A stretch of DNA of 64,000 nucleotides from positions 248,001-312,000 of the forward strand of contig NZ_CP072197.1 of the NCBI RefSeq assembly GCF_018987235.1, in the 5' to 3' direction. The position numbers and the translations under genes were made by a program. Origin of the DNA: Lactobacillus crispatus (GTDB lineage Bacteria; Bacillota; Bacilli; Lactobacillales; Lactobacillaceae). Below the pieces are notes generated by a model that had not been told where the DNA came from, did no database searches, and worked only from the letters and a program-made list of their open reading frames with translations. Within the stretch, counting starts at the first letter, position 1. Each line of letters begins with the position of its first letter. This document shows positions 27,999-35,664 of this stretch, in pieces.

Positions 27999-28027
27999 TT
28001 GACCTTTTTAATTTTTCCTAGTAGAGT
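27999..28027 (+). promoter_or_regulatory. guaA promoter
   Basis: TTGACC (27999-28004), 17 bp, TAGAGT (28022-28027). Confidence 0.65.
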
Positions 28028-28064
28028 TAGTTAAAAATGCGTAATTGAAAAGAGGGAGTAAATA

Positions 28065-29615
28065 GTGGCTAAGAATCTAGACGATTTTGATAAAATTATT
28101 GTGCTTGACTTCGGTAGTCAATATAACCAATTAATTACCCGCCGTATTCGTGACTTCGGCATCTATTCTGAACTTTTACCACACGATCTTTCCATGGAGA
28201 AGATTAAACAGATCAATCCTAAGGGAATCATTTTCTCAGGTGGTCCTAACAGTGTTTACGATAATGGTGCATTAAAGGTTGATCCTGCAATCTTTAAGTT
28301 GGGTATTCCAATTTTGGGTATTTGTTACGGGATGCAATTAATGTCTCATGACTTAGGCGGTAAAGTTGAACAAGCTGAAAACAAGGAATATGGCCGCGCC
28401 AACATTACGGTTGAAGATCCAGACAGTATTTTGTTCAAGGGCTTGCCTTCAAAGCAATACGTTTGGATGAGTCACGGTGATTTGGTAACTCAAGCTCCAA
28501 AGGGCTTCGAAGTAACTGCCTCAAGCAAAAACTGTCCAATTGCTGCAATTGCTAATCCAGATAAAAAGTTTTATGGCATTCAATTCCACGCAGAAGTGCG
28601 CAATTCAGAATACGGTTTAGACATCTTGAAGCACTTTGCTTTTGAGGTTTGTGGTGCTGAGGCTAACTGGACCATGAACGACTTCATCGACATGAAGGTT
28701 GATGATATTCGTAAGGAAGTTGGCGACAAGAAAGTCATCTTAGGTCTTTCGGGTGGTGTAGATTCTAGCGTTACTGCTACTCTTTTACACAAAGCAATCG
28801 GCGATCAATTAACTGCAATTTTTGTTGATCACGGAATGCTGCGTAAAGACGAAGGCAATCAAGTAATGCAAGCCTTGAACAAGGATCTTGGTGTTAACAT
28901 CATTCGGGTTAATGCCCAAAAGAGATTCTTAGACAAGTTGAAAGGTGTAACTGATCCTGAAAAGAAGCGTAAGATTATCGGTAAGGAATTCATCGAGGTC
29001 TTTAACGAAGAAGCTAAGAAGTTAAAGGATGTAGATTTCTTAGCTCAAGGTACGCTTTATACTGATGTTATCGAGTCAGGTACCAACACTGCCCAAACGA
29101 TTAAGTCCCATCACAACGTTGGTGGTCTTCCTAAGGACATGCATTTCAAGCTGATTGAACCACTGCGTAAGTTGTTCAAGGACGAAGTACGTGAACTTGG
29201 TGAAAAGCTGGGCATTCCACATGACTTAGTATGGCGTCAGCCATTCCCAGGCCCTGGTCTTGGTATCCGTGTTCTTGGTGAAGTGACTGAAGACAAGCTT
29301 AAGATTGTGCGTGATTCTGATGCGATTTTACGAGAAGAAATCAAGAAGGCAGGTTTACAAGAAAAGATCTGGCAATACTTCACTGTTCTTCCAGGTATTC
29401 GCTCCGTTGGAGTAATGGGCGATGGACGTACTTATGACTATACGATTGGTATTCGTGCCGTAACCTCAATTGATGGGATGACTGCAGATTTTGCCCAAAT
29501 TCCATGGGATGTACTTGGTCACATTTCAGATAGAATCGTCAATGAAGTAGATAACGTTAACCGCGTAGTTTACGATGTAACCAGTAAGCCACCTTCAACG
29601 ATTGAATGGGAGTAA
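28065..29615 (+). CDS. guaA: GMP synthase (glutamine-hydrolysing)
   Basis: The 516-residue enzyme turns XMP into GMP. The class I amidotransferase half has the nucleophile GICYGMQLM and [11 protein letters not shown], in which the usual HPE is HAE. The ATP pyrophosphatase half has the P-loop [11 protein letters not shown], and the C-terminal dimerisation domain ends PPSTIEWE. The start is GTG after GAGGGAG. No guanine riboswitch precedes it; control probably comes from the PurBox. No terminator lies immediately downstream; the first good one is at 29761-29796. Confidence 0.97.
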   Translation: MAKNLDDFDKIIVLDFGSQYNQLITRRIRDFGIYSELLPHDLSMEKIKQINPKGIIFSGGPNSVYDNGALKVDPAIFKLGIPILGICYGMQLMSHDLGGKVEQAENKEYGRANITVEDPDSILFKGLPSKQYVWMSHGDLVTQAPKGFEVTASSKNCPIAAIANPDKKFYGIQFHAEVRNSEYGLDILKHFAFEVCGAEANWTMNDFIDMKVDDIRKEVGDKKVILGLSGGVDSSVTATLLHKAIGDQLTAIFVDHGMLRKDEGNQVMQALNKDLGVNIIRVNAQKRFLDKLKGVTDPEKKRKIIGKEFIEVFNEEAKKLKDVDFLAQGTLYTDVIESGTNTAQTIKSHHNVGGLPKDMHFKLIEPLRKLFKDEVRELGEKLGIPHDLVWRQPFPGPGLGIRVLGEVTEDKLKIVRDSDAILREEIKKAGLQEKIWQYFTVLPGIRSVGVMGDGRTYDYTIGIRAVTSIDGMTADFAQIPWDVLGHISDRIVNEVDNVNRVVYDVTSKPPSTIEWE

Positions 29616-29760
29616 TTTAATATATTAACATGAAGAGGGAACCCCAATATGACAGCATTTGAAGAGGGTCAATATTAGTAAAAAACACGGGTTAAAAGTA
29701 AGTTGTCTACCGAAAATTGAATATTTTGCTTACTTTTGTTGAAAAGTAAGTGACTGTTGT

Positions 29761-29796
29761 CCTACTTATCGTCAGTGATAAGTGGGGCATTTTTTG
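29761..29796 (+). terminator. Terminator downstream of guaA
   Basis: CCTACTTATC pairs with GATAAGTGGG (one U-G), followed by GCATTTTTT. Upstream, three 9-base blocks can pair alternatively: AAAAGTAAG at 29694-29702, CTTACTTTT at 29729-29737 and AAAAGTAAG again at 29742-29750. Confidence 0.75.
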
Positions 29797-30059
29797 TTTC
29801 TGTTTGTTGCCACAAAAGAAATGCTGAAATCCAAACGGAGCAGTCTGTTTGATCGTTGTTGTTACTTATGACGAAAACATAAGTAAATCAGATATGAAAT
29901 CTCGAAATGACCTTGAATGAAATCTCAAGGTACTCATTCTCGAATGCAATATCTGATCGGTCGCTAGGGTAAAGGGAAGACTATCAGGCCGCCCTTTCAA
30001 GCAGTATATAATATAATCAACAAATTAGTATATACCAATTAATACTGAGCAGAAACTAA
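29797..30059 (+). other. Structured non-coding segment with hairpins and a possible H-type pseudoknot
   Basis: No gene is visible here. Instead three nested structures are readable. First, a perfect 9-bp hairpin at 29862-29886 (TTACTTATG/CATAAGTAA). Second, a long hairpin at 29887-29957 with outer arms ATCAGATAT/ATATCTGAT and inner arm ACCTTGA/TCAAGGT. Third, a pairing pattern at 29958-29997 that fits an H-type pseudoknot: CGGTC with GGCCG, and AAAGGG with CCCTTT. It may be a structured RNA or the end of a mobile element such as IS200/IS605; I cannot assign it. Confidence 0.5.
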
Positions 30060-30288
30060 CCCGACGATTCATAAATTTAGTCAGCCGTTGTCGGTCGCAA
30101 CCGAGTACTACGACGCTTTATCCCAAAGGTCAACCGATTGAGAAAATCACTGATGATGAGTTAATTCAAATTAACTGGTATTTGAACTCCAGGCCACTCA
30201 AATGTTTAAACTGGCGCACACTAATTGAGATCTTTTTGCGTAATCTGCGTCACTAACTTTGTTCAAGTTATTTCTTGCAATCTGCCGT
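30060..30288 (+). mobile_element. IS30-family remnant (3' end only)
   Basis: The last ~50 codons of an IS30-type transposase are readable, from PKGQPIEKITDDELIQ through NWYLNSRPLKCLNWRT to a TAA at 30254-30256, preceded by a one-base shift near 30122. Downstream, a TTGCAATCTGCCG-type end resembles an IS30 right inverted repeat. The rest of the element is missing. Confidence 0.75.
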
Positions 30289-30291
30289 TTG

Positions 30292-30324
30292 AAAAGAGAT
30301 TAGCCTTGGCGGTTAGTCTCTTTT
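30292..30324 (+). terminator. Probable terminator
   Basis: AAAGAGATTAGCC and GGTTAGTCTCTTT pair with wobble positions, followed by TTT. Confidence 0.6.
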
Positions 30325-30388
30325 ACTATCTGGTAAGTTGACTGCAAACAGAAAAAAGAGCCAAGCCGTCGTCAAAGTCGCTAAACCG

Positions 30389-30397
30389 TGCTATAAT
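30389..30397 (+). promoter_or_regulatory. Extended -10 promoter for the Rib-type adhesin gene
   Basis: TGCTATAAT is a perfect extended -10, 55 bases before the ATG at 30452. GGGAGG is the ribosome site. Confidence 0.65.
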
Positions 30398-30633
30398 GTT
30401 ATCGGATCTAAAAATACCACTAGTTATTAAATTTGGGAGGCAAGAATAACGATGAAGCGACTTAAATTTTTAGAAACTAAACGGACACCGCGTTATAGTT
30501 TGCGTAAGTTTAGCGTTGGTGTGGCTTCGTAACCATTTTTGGAATTAACTTTACAAATCATTCTGTAAAGGCAGCAACCACAGAAAGCGTTGGAACTAAT
30601 ACTCAGAAAGCAACTAATGCAACAGAAAAACAA

Positions 30634-30891
30634 AATGGTGCAAGTAACGATGTAACAGAAAAAGTTCAACAAAATGGTGCAAGTAACGATGTAACAGAAA
30701 AAGTTCAACAAAATGGTGCAAGTAACGATGTAACAGAAAAAGTTCAACAAAATGGTGCAAGTAACGATGTAACAGAAAAAGTTCAACAAAATGGTGCAAG
30801 TAACGATGTAACAGAAAAAGTTCAACAAAATGGTGCAAGTAACGATGTAACAGAAAAAGTTCAACAAAATAGTGCAAGTAACGATGTAACA
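30634..30891 (+). repeat. Six perfect 39-bp tandem repeats plus a partial seventh
   Basis: Each unit encodes NGASNDVTEKVQQ. Six copies (30634-30867) appear identical and the seventh (to 30891) is partial, with one G-to-A change. The unit is a multiple of three, so copy-number change alters length without shifting the frame. Confidence 0.95.
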
Positions 30892-33384
30892 GCTAATAAT
30901 TCTGCAGAAGCTGCGACAACCTCACAATCTTTACCAAAGACGAAAGGTAGCGCTCACACTTATATTAGATCATTAGCAGCTAAATCAGCAGCGAAATTAG
31001 CAACTATGAATTTAATGCAAACTAATGGTATTAATGGTACTGATACTGACGGAAATGAAGCAGGTACTCCTGGTACTGATACTGGTACTGGTACTGACAG
31101 AAATGCAGGAGATACAGTAGATCAAAATAACATTAATGATCAGCCAGCTAAAGAAAATCAAAAATTGGCCAATGAGAATAATCTAACTTCTTCAGATAAC
31201 TACAGTTCTAATATCTATAAAGGTACAGATGGAAAGTATTACAAGGTTGTAACTATTTATGGTAATGACTACGTTTACCATGCTGCTGATATTCAAGCTA
31301 ATGGTGGGCAGACAGCTGCAGATACTAAAAATAATATCGATATTTCTAAAGAAGATTTAGGAAATGGTCAGACCCGTTGGACTGTTACTTTCTTTCCTAA
31401 TAAGGGATTACAAAATGTTGGCGGTTCATTACATGGGTTAATTTCCGCAAAATTTGGTATTGCTCTCACTAAAGACTACCAAATCGTTGGTAATGTTGAT
31501 ATGAAAGTAATTAATGATCCTAATCAAAAATATACATATTATAAATTTGAGGACGGTAGCAATAGCCCTACTAGCATTACAGTACAAAATCCACAAAGTG
31601 AAGTAGACTTTTCATTTAATCCTAACACAGATGTTGATCCATATACTGGTTTAATTAATAATAGTAATACCTTGCCAGCTTATAACAATAAATATTTGCA
31701 ACCCTCATACTATTTCACTACTGCTACTAATGCTGGTATTCAGAACTTATGGCAGACTTACTTTAAAGATGCTGATGAACGTAATAATGCATATGATAAT
31801 TCCCCTTATCTAGGTGGCAATCATGACTTTCATTTTAGTACTGGTCAAATTGCAAATGAAACTGGAGTTGACGGTGCAAAACAAGGAGACCCAATCATTT
31901 ATGACACACTGGGGGCTAGGAAGTTTAACAGTGAAGCTAATTCTAAGGGCGTATTTAGCAGTGATAACTTTAACCAAGCAATGGAATTTAAGTCACAAGG
32001 TAAATCAACAGGTAGCGTTTTTTATAGTCGATCACAATATTCTTCTTATGTTATTTCCTTTACTACGCAACACACAGACTCTCATGAAACAGAATTATCT
32101 ACAGGTTCGAAAAATCAACAATTCTCAGGAATCTCAGCTAATATTTATTCTTATCAGAATGGTACCACTAATATGTTTTCTAGATTATATGGTGAGCAGA
32201 GAGTACTGGATTCAGCTGGTGAAGTAGTAAAACCTAACGATGTTATTTCTGGTTGGGTTGATGCCACTAGAGCTATGGCTAAGATTAATACTGACTATTT
32301 AAATAATGCTCAAATTTATGCTTTGCGTTATAAAATTCAAAATAACGTTACAGACTCTAATGCTTTAAATAACATTATTAAAGAAGGAAATGCCTTAAAC
32401 GATGCTATGAAAAAGCTTGGTAATAGTATCGGACAGTATGATTCTGATGGCAGTTTTGCTGATCATAAGGAAGATACAACAAAGGCATCTGATCGCTATA
32501 AATACGCAAATCCAGATAAAAAGGCAGCTTATGACAATGCAACTGAAGCAACTAAAGCTTTGATTAACAAAGATACAGGTGCCTATGCAGATCAAGCGAC
32601 GGTAGAAAAGCTTACTGAAGCTGAAAATAAGGCTTGGAACGAACTTAAAGTTGTCCTAGCAAATAAGATCACACCAAAATTTCCAAAAACCAAAGTACCA
32701 GTAACGGATCCAAGTCACTTAACTGATGGTGAAAAGGCTCAAGTTCAGAAGAATGTGGAAGACGCTAATAAGGATAACTTCCCAGAAGGCACTACAGTTA
32801 CAGTAGGTGATAGTGGTGCAGCAACGATTACCTACCCAGATCAGTCAACTGATACAATGGGATATTTGGTACGTCCAAAAACTGACGCTGAGAAGACCAC
32901 ACCAAATGTTCCAGCAACCCCTGTACCAGTAGCAAATACCAGCAGCTTAACTGAAACTGAAAAAGATAAAGTTAAGAAGAATGTGGAAGACGCTAACAAG
33001 GATAAGTTCCCAGCTGACACAGTTGTGACAGTAGGTGATGATGGTACAGCAACGATTACCTACCCAGATAAGACTAAGTCAACTGATACAATCCCAGGTA
33101 GCCAGTTGGTACGTCCAACGGAAGATAAAGATAGCTACGATCCACATGGACCAAAGAATCCAGATGACAGAGTTCCAGTAAAAGATCCAGATCATTTGAC
33201 TGATGGTGAAAAGAACGATGTTAAGGACGAAATAGGGAAAGAAAACCCAGATCTACCAAAGGGTACAGAAGTTGACGTAGATGATAAGGGTAACGCAACA
33301 ATAAAATACCCAGATGGTTCAAAGGACACCATTCCAGGTGATCAATTAGTTCAAGGCCAAAAGGGCGACACAACTGATGCTGGT

Positions 33385-34368
33385 AAGATCACACCAACTG
33401 TTCCAGGTGGCAAGGTTACTGTTAAGGATCCAAGTCACTTAACTGATGATGAAAAGAATCAAGTTAAGAACAACGTCGATAATGCTAACAAGGATAAGTT
33501 CCCAGATGGCACTACAGTTACAGTAGGTGATGACGGTACAGCTACAGTAACTTACCCAGATGGTTCAAAGGACACTATTCCAGGTGACCAATTAGTTCAA
33601 GGCCAAAAGGGCGACACAACTGATGCTGGTAAGATCACACCAACTGTTCCAGGCGACAAGGTAACTGTTAAGGATCCAAGTCACTTAACTGATGATGAAA
33701 AGAATCAAGTTAAGAACAACGTCGATAATGCTAACAAGGATAAGTTCCCAGATGGCACTACAGTTACAGTAGGTGATGACGGTACAGCTACAGTAACTTA
33801 CCCAGATGGTTCAAAGGACACTATTCCAGGTGACCAATTAGTTCAAGGCCAAAAGGGCGACACAACTGATGCTGGTAAGATCACACCAACTGTTCCAGGC
33901 GACAAGGTAACTGTTAAGGATCCAAGTCACTTAACTGATGATGAAAAGAATCAAGTTAAGAACAACGTCGATAATGCTAACAAGGATAAGTTCCCAGATG
34001 GCACTACAGTTACAGTAGGTGATGACGGTACAGCTACAGTAACTTACCCAGATGGTTCAAAGGACACTATTCCAGGTGACCAATTAGTTCAAGGCCAAAA
34101 GGGCGACACAACTGATGCTGGTAACATTACGCCAACTGTTCCAGGCGACAAGGTAACTGTTAAAGATCCAAGTCACTTAACAGATTCTGAAAAAGATCAA
34201 GTTAAGAAGAATGTGGAAGACGCTAATAAGGATAAGTTCCCAGATGGCACTACAGTTACAGTAGGTGATGACGGTACAGCTGCAGTAACTTACCCAGATG
34301 GTTCAAAGGATGTCATTGCTGGTACTGATTTAATCATCGCTGCTAAAGGCGAAGATGTTCTTGGAAGC
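33385..34368 (+). repeat. 246-bp Rib-domain repeats
   Basis: Units start at 33385, 33631, 33877 and 34123, exactly 246 bp (82 residues) apart. The first three are almost identical in DNA and the fourth diverges in its second half. Three older, more diverged Rib units precede them (about 32686-33384). Confidence 0.93.
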
Positions 34369-34732
34369 AAGTATCATTCACACAAGAATGGTTCAAACTC
34401 CAGTCAAGCTGATAGAGTTAAGGGAGCTTCTACTGCTAATGGCAGCATCGCAAACGCTGGTAACAACCTAGCTGTTAAGGCTGAAACTGATAATGCCATT
34501 GTAGGTGTTAAGGGTGAAAGTGATAATGCCATTGGTAATAACAAGGCTACTAGCTTAAAGACATTACCACAAACAGGCACTAAAGATACTTCAATTTTGG
34601 GTGTGCTTGGTATGCTTTTAGCTTCACTTGGTCTATTCGGATTTAAGAAGAAGCGCGATAAAGAATAATTTATAATAGTTTTTTATAAATTCTATTGGTA
34701 AAAGTATCTAGAGAAAGTTAATTCTCAGATTT

Positions 34733-34780
34733 AAAAAGACGATCGAAAACTTTTGAAAAATTGTTTTTGATCGCCTTTTT
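34733..34780 (+). terminator. Terminator after the Rib adhesin
   Basis: AAAAGACGATC pairs with GATCGCCTTTT with a partly paired interior, then TTTTT. Confidence 0.75.
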
Positions 34781-34887
34781 GTGTGAAATGAAAACAAGAT
34801 TCTACGTAAGCGTAAAATAACCGAGTATCTAGATTAGTTTTAGATTTCAATTATGATTAATTTATCAATATTTTGGAGGTTATTCAT

Positions 34888-35016
34888 ATGTCAGAAAAAA
34901 AGCTAATCGTCCCTCTTGCTCGTGAGCCAAAAGCTAAAAAGTCTAAGCCAGCTCGTAATCATTTACTGCTTTCTTTAAAGAAAAATGACCTAGAATTAGA
35001 CTTCCAATGTCATTAA
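34888..35016 (+). CDS. Small unknown peptide gene (42 aa)
   Basis: ATG at 34888 is preceded by a consensus TTTGGAGG at ideal spacing, which is the main reason to call it. The product begins MSEKKLIVPLAREPKAKKSK, is basic through its middle, and ends in an amphipathic stretch LLLSLKKNDLELDFQCH with one Cys. No signal peptide is seen. The stop codon lies inside one arm of a perfect 26-bp inverted repeat. A strong terminator (35053-35085) follows. I do not recognise it; a processed peptide precursor or an expressed remnant are both possible. Confidence 0.55.
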   Translation: MSEKKLIVPLAREPKAKKSKPARNHLLLSLKKNDLELDFQCH

Positions 35017-35052
35017 GTTAAGCTATTGACTTTTGAAAACTGATCTTTTTAG

Positions 35053-35085
35053 GAATCGAATCATTTGGATTCGATTCTTTTTTTT
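35053..35085 (+). terminator. Terminator after the small peptide gene
   Basis: GAATCGAATC-ATTTG-GATTCGATTC is a perfect 10-bp stem followed by eight T. Confidence 0.92.
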
Positions 35086-35201
35086 GCAAAAATAAAGGCG
35101 AAAAGACAAACGAAATTTAAAAGCCAAGTCTGCAGTATATTACATGTATCGCGTGGCCTAATAAAAAAGAAATACAAACTACGCTTATTTGGCGTACACA
35201 A

Positions 35202-35242
35202 AAAAGCATCAAATTGGCTATCTAAAGCCAAATGATGCTTTA
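35202..35242. terminator. Bidirectional terminator-like hairpin
   Basis: AAAAGCATCAAATTGGCT pairs with AGCCAAATGATGCTTT; T or A runs lie on both sides. Confidence 0.75.
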
Positions 35243-35485
35243 ATTGTTTTTTTCTCCAATGTCAATAGCTTAACTTAATGACATTGATTAAAGACCTTGA
35301 TGGGTTTTTCTGTCCACTTAAATATTCAACTTAAATTTTACAATCTGCCTTTTTAATAATTTTTTTCAAGATTTTACGGTATTCTAGAGATTAAAAATAA
35401 TATTTTCAAGGTACAGTTTTATAATTTTGTCCAAAAAGCGAACCATTTCACATTCTTATTATATATAAGTCAACCGTTTTATAGA

Positions 35486-35515
35486 TTGACACTCCTCACC
35501 TCAATTTGATAAACT
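35486..35515 (+). promoter_or_regulatory. Promoter for the MucBP adhesin
   Basis: TTGACA (35486-35491), 18 bp, TAAACT (35510-35515) with an upstream TG. It would give a leader of about 140 bases. Confidence 0.6.
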
Positions 35516-35664
35516 TTTGCGTAAAGGAAAGTAAACAAGATTAACTTTTATATCGAAAGATTATGGGTTAATCAAGTTTATTTTTTTTTGTGTGTAAACA
35601 AAGAAAATGCGAGGTAGACGCTTAACGTCCCAAAAAATTCTATTAACATGGCGAAAATATAAAA

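Larger units (their letters stand above)
30452..34668 (+). pseudogene. YSIRK/LPXTG adhesin with Rib repeats, broken by a frameshift
   Basis: Translation from the ATG at 30452 gives a YSIRK-type start (RYSLRKFSVGVAS) and hits TAA at 30530-30532. One missing base there would restore the frame, which then runs uninterrupted from 30532 to 34668. The restored protein would have about 1,405 residues: a 13-residue repeat tract, an Asp/Gly/Thr-rich spacer, a 450-residue non-repetitive head region (from about SNIYKGTDGKYYK), seven Rib/alpha-like domains (32.7-34.4 kb), and a sortase signal LPQTG plus membrane helix and KKKRDKE tail. As written the protein cannot be exported. The next in-frame ATG (31006) lacks a signal peptide. 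Confidence 0.85.
35005..35286. repeat. Perfect 26-bp inverted repeat, arms 230 bp apart
   Basis: The arm at 35005-35030 (starting CAATGTCATTAAG) is the exact reverse complement of that at 35261-35286; identity stops sharply at both edges. The left arm contains the stop codon of the 42-residue peptide. The mirrored arm reads QCH-stop on the minus strand, after a remnant frame without a start. Confidence 0.9.
35017..35664. other. Gene-free stretch with terminators, inverted repeat and promoter
   Basis: No gene of 60 or more codons fits this stretch. It holds two terminators, the inverted repeat arms, a short stretch TCTGCAGTATATTA also seen in the type I toxin-antitoxin loci at 42.1 and 44.8 kb, and the promoter of the next adhesin. 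Confidence 0.6.

Noticed and set aside
30493..30877. Two minus-strand frames of 124 and 87 codons opposite the 39-bp repeats
   Set aside because: They only translate the repeat in other frames.
30634..30891. Tandem repeat that could suggest a CRISPR array
   Set aside because: The 39-bp units follow each other without spacers and are in frame with the adhesin gene.
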